A stretch of DNA of 64,000 bases, taken from assembly GCF_030272615.1 (NCBI RefSeq), contig NC_081414.1:823910396-823974395 (forward strand), in the 5' to 3' direction. The notes under the pieces are model-generated. The model did not search any database and was not told the DNA's origin. It saw only the letters and a list, made by a program, of their open reading frames with translations. The stretch's first letter is position 1; the number at the start of each line of letters is the position of its first letter. A program made the position numbers and the translations under genes. Below, piece after piece: positions 51,338 through 61,809 of the stretch. This DNA comes from Cryptomeria japonica (Eukaryota > Streptophyta > Pinopsida > Cupressales > Cupressaceae).

Positions 51338-52948
51338 ATGGCAGCTATAGATCCCAAAAAAGTAAAAATAAAGGACGCATCTGAGGGTGAAAACCTTTTT
51401 AAGGCACCTAACGATGGGAGACTTGACACTCTTCCTGAACATTTTCATGAGCGATCACCCATATTGATTGAGCCCACTCAATCAATCAACATTGGTACCA
51501 CCGAAGCAGCCAGAAACATTCACCTTGCAGAATCTCTGACAGAGGAGGAAAGATCGGCATTCATCATTTTCTTTAAAGGACAACAAATTAACTTTGCCTG
51601 GTCATATGCTGATATGCCCGGAGTTGATCCACACTTAATCATGCATCACTTGTCCATCTCTGCAGGAGTCAAGCCAGTCAAGCAAAAGCTACGAAAGATG
51701 AATCCACAGGTAGCACTCATGGTCAAAATGGAATTAAAGAAATTATTAGATGTCGGATTCATCCGACCTATTGACAATGCAGAATGGATTTCCAACATTG
51801 TTCCAGTCTCAAAACTAGATGGTAGTATCAGAATATGCACCGACTTCAGAGATGCCAATAAAGCTTGTCCAAAGGATGACTTTCCTCTGCCAAGTATTGA
51901 TATAATTGTAGATCTCACAGCAGGCCATGCAATGCTCTCCTTAATGGACGGTTTCTCAGGCTATAATCAAATCAAAATAGCTCCTGAAGATCAAGACAAA
52001 ACAACATTCACCTGTCCTTGGGGAACATACTGTTGGAATGTTATGCCTTTTGGCTTAAAGAATGCCAGAGCCACTTATCAAAGAGCAATGACAACCATAT
52101 TCCATGATATGATGCACACATTTATGGAAGACTATGTGGATGATTTACTAGCAAAATCTTTTACCAGAGCTGAACATCTCGGCATCCTAACAAAGATCTT
52201 TGATCGGTTGCAGAAATTCAAAGTCCGACTCAACCCTAAGAAGTGTGTCTTCGGGGTTACATCAGGCAAGTTACTAGGTTATATCGTCTCAGCTAAAGGT
52301 ATTGAAGTTGATCCAGCAAAGGTACAAACCATCATGGATATGCCACCACCAAAGAATATCAATCAACTTCGATCTCTCCAAGGACGACTTCAATCAATCA
52401 GGCGATTCATCGCTCAACTAGCGGATAAAAGTCTACCATTTAACCACTTGCTACACAAAAATGTGCCATTCAGATGGGAGACTAAATGTGCAGAATCTTT
52501 TTACCGAATTAAATAGTACCTGATGAATCCACCAGTTCTAGTACCACTAGTTGCAGGAAAGCCTCTTATACTCTATATCTCAACAACAGATGTTTCACTG
52601 GGGGCACTATTGGCACAAGAAGATCAACAAGGAAAGGAACGCGCCATATATTACATCAGTAGAACATTGAATGGCTATGAACTCAATTATACATTTATTG
52701 AAAAGGCTTGCCTAACAGTTGTTTTTGCATCTCAAAAGTTTCGATATTATATGCTAGCACACACTATCAAGCTAGTAGCCAAAATTGATCCTCTCAAGTA
52801 TCTACTCAGCAAGGCAACTCTCACAGGCCGATTGGCTAAATGGGTCATGATTCTCAGTGAATTCGACATCCACTACACAGAAAGACGAGACATCAAAGGA
52901 CAAGCAATTGCAGATCAGCTGGCTGAAGCACCGCTACCAGGAAAATAA
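51338..52948 (+). pseudogene. Gypsy reverse transcriptase and RNase H
   Basis: RT motifs in order: KLRKMNPQVALMVKMELKKL, DGSIRICTDFRDANKACPKD, SLMDGFSGYNQIKIAPEDQDKT (in part), FGLKNARATYQR and the catalytic YVDD (52,133-52,144). The usual FGLKNAGATYQR Gly is Arg here, a G to A change in a conserved spot. A TAG at 52,514 (IK-stop-YLMNPP, expected Gln) separates the RNase H part, which shows the ALLAQ, YYISRTLNGYE and YTERRDIKGQAIADQLAE landmarks. It ends with TAA at 52,946, and the next domain continues in phase. Confidence 0.93.
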
Positions 52949-53581
52949 ACCATGGACATTGAATTTTCAGACAGGGACGTTTTTGCTCTTTCCTCCAAAC
53001 AATGGACCCTATACTTTGATGGATCCTATACACAACATGGTTCAGGGGCCGGCATTCTATTCATCACCCCTGAAGGACACACTATGCCGAGATCATACAG
53101 GCTTATGTTTCCATGTACAAATAATGTGGCTGAATATGAAGCATTGGTCATAGGCATCAAAATGGCTGTCGAATGGAAAATCACAGAATTAAAAGTCTAT
53201 GAAGACTTACAACTGGTCATCAATCAAATCAACAACAACTATCAGATAAAGGATGACAAGTTATTACCCTACAAACGGATGGTGGATGATTTCAAACAGT
53301 ATTTTGTGCACATCACCTTTGAACAAAGACCAAGGTTGAACAACAAAGCAACCGATGCAATGGCTACGATTGCTTCATTACTACAAATTCCAGAACAACA
53401 GAGTCGTTATGAGTTCCTGGTAGAGCAACTGTTCTCCCCCGCCTATGACCACTCTAAATCCCAGGTTATATATGCCTTAATCAGTTCAGATTCTCCGTTA
53501 TATGGACCAATATATGACTACCTCAAGCATAATATCTTACCCATTGACCAATCCCGTAACCAAAAACGTAACTTTATCTGA
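52949..53581 (+). pseudogene. Second (archaeal-type) RNase H of Tat-lineage gypsy
   Basis: A separate RNase H domain after the gypsy one is the signature of the Tat lineage. Landmarks: TLYFDGSYTQHGSGAGILF (first Asp), NNVAEYEALVIGIKMA (Glu), KVYEDLQLVINQI (Asp kept, usually GDS) and NNKATDAMATIASLL (last Asp). All four catalytic acids are present. The frame stops at TGA 53,579, where CGA is a likely ancestor. Confidence 0.9.
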
Positions 53582-54754
53582 CAAGCTGCCCGTTACACCC
53601 TTACCACTGATACCTTATATCATCAAGGTCTAGATGGTACTCTTCTTCGTTGTCTTGATCGTAATGATTCCGATTCAGCTTTACACGAGCTTCATGAAGG
53701 TATTTGTGGCACACATTCAAGTGGCACTACTCTTGCTAAAAAGCTTCTACGAATGGGATACTACTGGCCTACAATGGAGAAAGACTCATATCATTTCGCC
53801 AAGAAATGTCCTAAATGCCAGATCCATGGTAATCTGATACATGCGCCAGCACAGGAACTACAGCCATTTACAACATCCTAGCCCTTTTGTCAGTGGGGAT
53901 TGGACCTGGTAGGCAAAATACATCCTTCATCTTCCAATGGACACAAGTTCATTATAACTGCAACAGAATACTTTACCAAATGGATCGAAGCAGTTCCCAT
54001 GACCACAGTGACGGGGAAACAAATTGCCTCTTTTATCCTAAATTATTTGATCTGCAGATATGGTATTCCCAGTTCAATCGTCACAGATAATGGACGACCT
54101 TTCAAAAACCAAGATGTGCAGGAACTATGTGAAAAATTCAAAATCCAACATCGGTTTTCTACACCATACTATCCATAGGGAAATGGTCAAGCAGAAGCAT
54201 CTAACAAAACAATCCTAAAAATCCTCAAGAAAACAGTGAATGATGCAGGCAAAGATTGGCACATACAACTCAATCCAACACTTTGGGCCTACAGGACCAG
54301 CATCCTCACACCTAAAGGGGCAACACCATATTCATTGGTATATGGATCCGAGGCTATTTTACCCTTGGAGGTAGAAATTCCATCTCTTAGAGTCTCTTTG
54401 AAAGGTTTAATCCCCGATGAGGAGTATCGAGTTAACCGACTGCAAGACCTGGAACTATTAGATGAAAGACGCCAACATGCTTATACTCATCTCAAAGCAT
54501 ATCAACAACGCATGTGCAGGAGCTACAATCACAAGGTCATTCCTTGCAACTTCAAAGTTGGTGATCTAGTCCTAAAAGAAAATCCAAGGAATCAGCAAGA
54601 TAGAGAAAAGAAAGGGAAATTTGAACCTAATTGGTTGGGTCCCTATGTCATCATTTCAGTCTATGGATCAGGTGCCTATCAACTGACAAATTCTGAAGGA
54701 GATGTGCTCGATGATCCAACTAATAGCATTCATCTGAAGAAGTACTATACTTAG
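53582..54754 (+). pseudogene. Gypsy integrase
   Basis: Inserts the cDNA into the host genome. The N-terminal H-H-C-C finger is present (HEGICGTHSSG, then CPKCQ near 53,810). Core: WGLDLVG (first Asp, near 53,897), IVTDNGRPF (second Asp, near 54,075) and NGQAEASNKTILK (Glu, near 54,182). The C-terminal domain is FKVGDLVLKE..GPYVI. Stops are TAG at 53,879 (before PFCQWGLD, expected Trp) and TAG at 54,176 (YYP-stop-GNGQ, expected Gln). The natural stop is TAG at 54,752. No frameshift anywhere from gag to here. Confidence 0.93.
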
Positions 54755-56127
54755 GATAGCCTAGTGCACGGAAAAAGCCAAAAACAAACAAAAAAATCAA
54801 AAAATCTAGAAAAAGCAAAAATACAAAGTACAATAAAAACAAATGGTGAAAACCTGGTAAACAGGTGGCCTTGTGAAAGACCGGCTCCTTTATCTATATC
54901 CATGCCATTTTATCCATCAAAACACTATCGGCCATCGCCCGACACTTAGCATATATCCATTCAGGACATACTTAGCGTAGTCACTATCCTGAGTTATCCA
55001 TCTGTATCTATTCTCTTATCGCATTTCACCATGGCTTGGAAATCACTATACATAATCATATCCAAAGGAACACTCATCTAGGGGCATTAAATTGTTCAAA
55101 AGATTACAAACATTCAAGACATGCCAACTATTGCAAAACTCAAACACATGACATCCAACAAACACAACTACACTTCATCGCAACAACCAAAACAAAAACA
55201 ATACACAAGAATCTCAAGGATGGATGATTTTCTGAAATACTAAATGTTGCATTATCGCATTAAAGTCTTGATTATTTTGCATTTTGAACTTTTTAAATTA
55301 ATTGGAATCTTCTCCTTATCTCATCAAAAGCTTCAAAGCCAGAGATCATGAGGAACTTCCAAAATTTTCTTAGTCTTCTGTCTGGGAGACGATCACTTGT
55401 ACTGTGTGAATATTTGCCTCGAGACGTGATACATTACATATCACTGAAGGCCTGATTCCATTTCACGCATATAAATGATCTATTCTTGTATGTTTATGCA
55501 ATACGCACTTAGGTCGTCCTGGTTCAATTATACCTTGACGCTTGTGCTATCTTGCAAAATCAAATATCATGTAAATTTTACCCAGGTCATTATGGTTCAA
55601 TTATACCATTATGCTTGTATAAATTTTCAACATATCCACAAATCAATAAATGCTCCATGATGATATTTACAAAGAAAGCAAATAAATGGTTATATCGGAT
55701 GACAAATACCGAATGAGAGGTGCTCCAAAAACAATTAGTTGCATATCATTTTACAATTAGTTGCATATCATTTTACAATTAGTCGCACATCATTTTACAT
55801 TATCATTACATATCATTTTGCATCATTATTACATCATTTCATTTTACATATAGCAGCATATTAAAACATACATCTCATTTTCAAGATACATCTCACAGCA
55901 TATAAAAACATACATCTTGCATCACACATTACATCATATATGTAAACATTACATCATCATATAAAAGGAAGTAGCACACATAAAAATGCATCCATAAACA
56001 CATCACATCGATAAAAAATGGTGCTCTATATATATCTCTCAAAAAAGATCAAAATCTACAAAATGTGTCAAAACTGTGTCCAGTACCAAAAATACAATGC
56101 TAAAAAATACAACAGAGACCATGTCTC
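54755..56127. other. Spacer between integrase and the antisense gene
   Basis: Noncoding on both strands as far as I can see. It contains a duplicated phrase, GGTTCAATTATACC plus T/C-rich GCTTGT (near 55,520 and 55,595). Three tandem 22-base units, ACAATTAGTTGCATATCATT plus TT, lie at 55,731-55,796 and fade into ACATCATTTT-like repeats up to about 55,940. Confidence 0.6.
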
Positions 56128-58092
56128 TCAAGTGTGACTATCCCCTGATGGAGATGGTCTAGCTCCAGATGCACCTGCCCCTGGATCTCCTGGAGGATCC
56201 TGTCTAGCTCCCAATACACTCGCCCCCGGATCTGCAGGAGGGTCCTGTCTCGCCGGCCCCGTCACTCTTCGGCTCTTAGATCGTGTCCCAGCAGCTCAAG
56301 ATCGACTCGATCTCGACTGTGCAAAGCTCTCAACACATCGATCTCTAGGTACTGCAGCCTCATAGTGCTACCTGTAATACTCCGCCTCCTGGACACTCCG
56401 TGTCAGCTCTCTAAGGGTGTCTCTCAAAGGACCACCCGCCGCTGCTCTCTGCATAGTCGCTAAGGCCTCCTCTGCTCGACCCTGCCGCTCTATCTCCGTA
56501 TCTCTCTCAGTGGTCAAATGAGAAATCTGCCGCTGATAGGTCAAAATCTGTGCCTGCAGCTGCTGCACAGTAATCTGTAGGGTCCGGATCTGTGCATCCT
56601 CTACATGACCCGACACTCGAACCCACAGTGGTACCTGTGCTGGTGCCCCTCCCACTCGGCCTGTCCTGGGTACGGGAGGTGGGAGTATATCTACCCTCCT
56701 CCTCTGTGCTGGCCTCCCCACCTCCTCCTCTCCTCCCACTGCAGCTAACACCTCTGTCACTCTCCCCTCTCTCCCGACTCCAATGGCCAATCCTCCTCTC
56801 CCCCTCTCAATCCTACCCTGCCATACCGCTCTCTGCACACCTCTGCCACCCTGCCTCCCCCTAGCTCCTCTACCTCCTCCATCATCTCCATCGTCTCCGT
56901 CATCCCCATCATCTCCCCCCTCCTCTCCATCTGAATCAAATGCTGGCCTCATCTCCTCTGGATCTGAGATCCTCGCCACGGCCTGAGCAACAAACAAACA
57001 AGTGAACTCGTCGGTCATCCCCGCATCCTGTATCTTTGGGGCATAGTCCCAGATCTGTCCTGCTAGCCCTGTGAACTCCTCTATGGCCACGACATTGTCA
57101 ATAGTCGGCCCCCAATCGGCCACATCCTGCTGCCGCCGTGCATACAAGCACGCTCCCTGCGGAATCCCCTGCTGCCTCCCGAACTGCCGCAAAACTCGGG
57201 TAACCAAAAACTGCTCAATAACGAACGAAGTCCTCCCGATCAGATACCTCATCATGAAAACGAAAGGCATCTCCATACCATCCTCCGCCCACACCTCACA
57301 ATCCGTATACGGTCTCCAGGTCACCGTATCTATGTCATCAAACACTCTCCTCCAGTGCTCTAGTTTTCCCAGCTTACGCTGGACAACTAGGCCTCTGTAC
57401 CTATAGGCGTATGCTGCCCCTACGGGCCTATCTTTGTCTACCAATGGCCTCGCTACTGGGATGTGCTCCTAGCACCATACCTGTAAAAGGGTCACACCCG
57501 CTGATAAGCTCCCGTAACCGAGGTATACTACCTCATGCAGGCTCCTGTAAAGATGGGTCAACATCGCTGACCCCCACGCAAATCTCTGACCCTGTGTAAC
57601 CATCTGCTCCAGGACCAGCCCCCATCCCACTGAAAATCCCTTTGACCTGCGATCAGGACAAAGGAATCCCCCAATAAATCCTGCCAATACCGATGGCAGC
57701 GGTGCATAATCCAGATCCAAGAACTCCTGCCAAGGGATCTCATAGCCATAGACACTCTCATCATGAAATATACGGCGCAGTGCCTCTGTGCCGCCCTCCT
57801 CTGTCTGCTCATATGGTAATATGGCCCCTACCACAGGAATGCGCAAAATCCGGTAGCAATCCTCCAGTGTCACTGTCATCTTTCCAGTGGCAAAATGAAA
57901 GGTGTTCGTATCACTGTGCCACCTCTCTGCCAATGCTGTCAAAAGTCCCCGGTTCACAGTGAACCGAGGCATATCCAAAAGCGAGGTCAATCCACATCTC
58001 TCAATAATATCCAAGTCTGCCTGTGACAGACGTGGTATCAGCGTCCATGGTCTTGGGAATCTCTCCCTCGACTGCACAATACCCAATCGCTC
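56128..58092 (-). pseudogene. Antisense plant mobile domain (PMD) protein captured by the gypsy element
   Basis: On -, an open region of about 650 codons matches the plant mobile domain (the aminotransferase-like domain of MAIN/MAIL1 proteins). It shows LSQADLDIIERCGL, then FHFATGKMTVTLEDCYRIL (near 57,885), later RFAWGSAMLTHLYRSL, and WRPYTDCEVWAEDG. After the domain come an acidic repeat (DDGDDGDDGDDGG, near 56,890), an Arg/Gly-rich stretch, a coiled coil (LQITVQQLQAQILTYQRQI) and a Pro/Gly repeat (GARQDPPADPGA..GARQDPPGDPGA). Three in-frame stops: TAG 57,469-57,471 (expected Trp), TAG 56,368-56,370 (probably Gln) and TGA 56,296-56,298 (probably Arg). No frameshift. No ATG begins it: an in-frame TGA lies just upstream and is followed by AAAG/GAGCGA after a T-rich tract, which fits a 3' splice site. 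So this is probably a second exon. Confidence 0.82.
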
Positions 58093-58221
58093 CTTTCAAC
58101 AAACAAAACATATCCAATATCAGTTTCCACATCAACACAAAGATATCAAAATAAAACTTAAATCAAAAACATGAAACAATTTGCTCATCTACAATCAAAG
58201 TTGAAAATCCTATCATTTCAT

Positions 58222-58392
58222 ATCAACTTGTAAAACAACTCAAGTTCTCAAAAACCATATCAAAACTTGTAAAACAACTCAAGTACCACAATCACATAAA
58301 CTTGTAAAACAACTCAAGTTTCCCACTCATATCAGCTTGTAAAACAACTCAAGTTTCCAACCCATATCGGCTTGTAAAACAACTCTGGCTTT
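58222..58392. repeat. 36-nt tandem repeat, five copies
   Basis: Unit core CTTGTAAAACAACTCAAGTT with spacers of about 16 bases. The last copy is diverged (CAACTCTGGC). Confidence 0.9.
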
Positions 58393-58589
58393 CACACACA
58401 TGGAACTTAAAACAGACAATGCAAATAATCAGTTTCTGATCAAAACAACAGCTTGATATCTATACATAACTTGGAAAATTGCACATCAAAACAAGTTATA
58501 CAAATACTCATCTTGGATAAATACATCAAAAACACGACAGGCACGCAAAAACACAACTTTTCAAAATCGGCCAAAACTGCAAATTTTTC

Positions 58590-58985
58590 TTCGATGCGCT
58601 AAAATAGACCTTCACTGCGCTAAAACAAACTCATGCGCTAGGCTGCTTGTCCTACGCGCTAACCTATCTGCCCTATACGCTAGAACCTATCTACGCGCTA
58701 ATCTATTCTTCCTAAGCGCTCCCCTTTTAGTCGTATGCGCTAGGTTAGTCCTACGCGCTAAACCCCTTTTCCTATGCGAACCCCGGCAGCTCCTATGCGC
58801 TAGGTCATACCTACGCGCTACCCTATTTCCCCTACGCGCTACCAAAGCCTTTTCATGCGCTATTTTATCTACATGCGCTAACCTACAGATCCTATGCGCT
58901 AGCAAAACATTTTCGGACGCAACCCCTAAAAATAACTTTGATGCGCTACTCTACACTTTGTATGCGCTAAATTACGTTTTAGACG
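58590..58985 (-). repeat. TAGCGC-motif array in reverse orientation
   Basis: About 20 copies of ATGCGCTA, ACGCGCTA and variants on +, that is TAGCGCAT and TAGCGCGT on -. Spacing is 12-28 bases, as in the leader arrays. The minus-strand frame with LAHR/VARR repeats is the translation of the array. Confidence 0.9.
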
Positions 58986-59059
58986 CACTAAACCGAAAAA
59001 CCCGAAGTTTAAAAATAAAAAAACACTTGAAAATGACAAAATGAAAAATCCAAAAGGGG

Positions 59060-59152
59060 TCAAAGATGTTGATTTACTGGTGGTCCACATGCTACTGGTC
59101 TCCGGTACCTCCGAACACGCTCGAAACGGTGTCTGTGATAGGGAATAGGCAT
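59060..59152 (-). CDS. Possible first exon of the antisense PMD gene
   Basis: On -, the first ATG after the TATA box below opens a short Arg-rich frame, MPIPYHRHRFERVRRYRR and twelve more codons, to a TGA. A GTAAAT inside it (after CCACCA, near 59,078) could be a splice donor joining to the PMD exon. There is no family match; the assignment rests only on position and signals. Confidence 0.3.
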   Translation of the reverse strand: MPIPYHRHRFERVRRYRRPVACGPPVNQHL

Positions 59153-59226
59153 TTTCTCTCCAGAGCAAATTATCTTTCTTCAAAAGTCAACAAAGCACAA
59201 ATGACTTTAAATCAAGCCCTTTTCCC

Positions 59227-59234
59227 CTTTTATA
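59227..59234 (-). promoter_or_regulatory. Putative TATA box of the antisense gene
   Basis: On - the sequence reads CCTCCTATAAAAGGGGAAAA. A start site about 30 bases on would lie near 59,200, about 50 bases before the ATG at 59,152. It is inside the element just before the 3' LTR, so antisense transcription would not need the LTR promoter. Confidence 0.5.
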
Positions 59235-59589
59235 GGAGGAAAATGAAATTAGGGTTAGCCAACTGGACCTGTAATATGGTCGCGGTCTCCCCTATACCAA
59301 AACAGTTATAATTTATCGGGAGATGAATCAATTTACACACTTTCTACAAACACGGAATCCTACACATCATACGAACTTCATCAATTTAAATAAAAAAATT
59401 TTCCAAAAAAATATTGATTCATCTCCCGAAGGGGCATCACCATCAAATCTTGAATCTGGGGCATCACATCAAATCTGGGGCACAACTTACAAATCATAAG
59501 AGCGACACAACAAAAATTGCATTTGATCATAAATCTTTGATAAAACACATCATTTTTCTTTGAAATAACATGTGCACACATGTCACTTC

Positions 59590-59603
59590 AAAGAGGGGCA
59601 AAA
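59590..59603 (+). promoter_or_regulatory. Polypurine tract of the gypsy element
   Basis: AAAGAGGGGCAAAA directly before the 3' LTR, the plus-strand primer site. One C interrupts it. Confidence 0.7.
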
Positions 59604-61073
59604 TGTAGACGTATAAAAATGACCATATTCCTAAATGAATATTTTATTTTCATTTCCCTATTTTAATTAAATCCAATTTAATTAAATTATCCACATTCTT
59701 CTATTTTATTAAGTAAATTGCTCAATTTATTTAAATAAAATTCACTATACCATTTAATGAATAGATCATTTTATTCAATTAAATCCCCCTAGCCACTTTT
59801 AATTAAATTCAAATTTAATTAAATAGTTATCCTAAATTGAATAAATCAAATTTATTTAATTACAACCAAATTGAATGAAAATCAAATAATTTAATTAAAT
59901 CCTATTATCCTCCCCATCCACTTGCAAAAACCCAAACCCCTTTCTAATCCCTTCTAGAATCATCTAATCAACTCTAATTAACCTAACCCCACTCTAAACT
60001 TTGTCACATCCCTAAGCAAAGGGAGGTCACTTCTCAAATGGCCCAAAGTCTTGGATAACCATTGAAGGTTTTCAACCTTCAACCACCAAAACCCTTAAAA
60101 TCTTTGAAAACCATTGAAGGCTTCCAACCTTCAACCACTTAATCCCCAAAGTCTCCAATAACCATTAATGGTTAATTCAAACCCTCCCACATGGTTAAAA
60201 CATTTGTTTTGACTCAACCTCTACCCAACCCAAGGGTCTCATCAGGTCATTAATGCTTTGACCTTGATTATCTCTTAATCATTTGCACAAAGGTTTATCT
60301 TTGGATTAGATATTAATTCATTGGGTAAACCTAACTTAGACTTGACCCTTAGCCTTTAGATAACCATGAGGTCTCCTCAGGCCTTTAATGCCTCCAACCT
60401 CTTCTTTCAACCCAATCCTGTGTGGACACTTGTCACCATTTCATTGGTGCCAATTGTGCACATGGATCCCCAACTTTCAAACTTGGCCCTTGATTAAACC
60501 TTTCAATCTTGAGCATCCATTGCCCTGTTTGTGCTATAAATAGAGCTCTCATTCCTCCATTCTTAACAATCATCTTTCAAATTTGAAGCATCACACTTAT
60601 GCTCAAATTCTTCCAAGCCTTTATATCATTTTTATGCTCATCATTTAGCCTCTTTTAGATCATAAATTAGAGTAATATGCATGCTTAGATTACTTTATTT
60701 ATCATTTTAGTTCAATCATAGACTAAATATAGTATGTTAGGATAGTATTCATACTAACCCTGTCATCTTATCATTTAGCTTATTGCATTTCTAGCATCAT
60801 ACATAGCTTAGCATCCATTTCATACTAAAATTTATCAAAGCATCTCTCGTTCTCATATTTGCCATCCCTAAACCATTTTGCTCAGTGATCTGAGAGCAAA
60901 ACGTTGGTTTGAGGGACATTGTGAGATAGAGAACCATGGGACCCTCCTTGGGAAGCTGAGTAACTCTACGTTACTCCATAGCTTGCATCAAGAAGTCCTG
61001 TGTGTGTGTGTGGATTGGTATTTCTCGTAATTTTCACATTTTAAGTTTTATTCACCCACTTTTCCCACATACA
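59604..61073 (+). repeat. 3' LTR of the gypsy element
   Basis: 1,470 bp, the same length as the 5' LTR and nearly identical. TATA box TATAAATAG at 60,535-60,543. Differences include ATGTTC/ATTTTC near the start, GATCTTAA/GATATTAA, ATCTTGTG/ATCCTGTG and CCTTTGTG/CCTGTGTG. Confidence 0.95.
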
Positions 61074-61078
61074 TTTAT

Positions 61079-61809
61079 TATTAAAAATATAAACCCAATT
61101 TTCTTTTTAATCATTTTAATATATACAATATAGTTTATCATAAATTTAAATACTTTTCATTTGATCATTAAAAATACCTATTTTCAATCTATTGTTTATA
61201 TTACATAATTTTATAATTATTAATAGTTATTTTATTAGATCAGTTATAATCATAAATATAATTAAAAATATATAATCTTACACTAATAATTAATAATTTA
61301 GATTAAGAGTAATTTTATTATTATTATTATAATTATATAGATTTTTAATTAAATTAGGATTATATTCTTTTTTTTTTGTTGATAATTGTATATATTTTAT
61401 TGATATTAAAAAATAAAGTACATCAAATTTAGTTTTGTCTATCCATATCATGAAAAGTAATTCCAAAAAATCTCTAAAACCAATATCTGAATACTTGTAA
61501 AAGATAGCCAAACCCTACCCCTACTTACACCTTGTCATCAATATGCTACTAGCTAAATAGTAAATTAAAAAAATATGTCTGTTTCAGAACACCCACCAGA
61601 GCCCTACCTCCACCTACCACAATTATTCTCTATATACCCAATTAAACCATATTATGTTTTATATATGAAACTATTTAAACCAAAATTACAAAAATGAACT
61701 ATAAACAACAAAAAACACAAATTTACCCATCTATCTTTATCAAAAACAAAAAACACAAATCTCCATTTGTTTTCAATGCTTCTTCACTACCTTCAAGGGT
61801 CCATTGACC
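61079..61809. other. AT-rich spacer
   Basis: No feature is recognised. Very A/T-rich up to about 61,500. Confidence 0.5.

Larger units (their letters stand above)
58093..59077 (-). other. Putative intron of the antisense gene, with repeats
   Basis: Lies between a possible donor (CCA/GTAAAT near 59,078) and the acceptor near 58,093, both on -. It contains five tandem copies of a 36-base repeat and the inverted TAGCGC array listed below. An inference from splice-like signals only; if wrong, this is untranslated leader. Confidence 0.35.
42749..61073 (+). mobile_element. Ty3/gypsy retrotransposon, Tat (Ogre-like) lineage, with antisense PMD gene
   Basis: An 18,325-bp complete element with two 1,470-bp LTRs, primer site, long leader, gag-pol, a 4.8-kb 3' region and a polypurine tract. 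TTTAT flanks both ends (42,744-42,748 and 61,074-61,078). I count about 13 differences between the LTRs (0.9%), so it inserted recently compared with everything else here. Two RNase H domains before integrase and a C-x2-H-x4-H-x4-C finger in gag place it in the Tat lineage. Domain order is gag, protease, RT, RNase H, aRNase H, integrase. Nine in-frame stops mean it is not autonomous as sequenced. Confidence 0.95.

Noticed and set aside
56592-56986. Pro/Leu/Ser-rich plus-strand frames
   Set aside because: Shadows of the GC-rich antisense PMD gene on the other strand.
58687-58905. Minus-strand LAHR/VARR repeat protein
   Set aside because: It is explained by the TAGCGC array read in one frame. 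There is no ATG-led frame and no conserved spacer residues.
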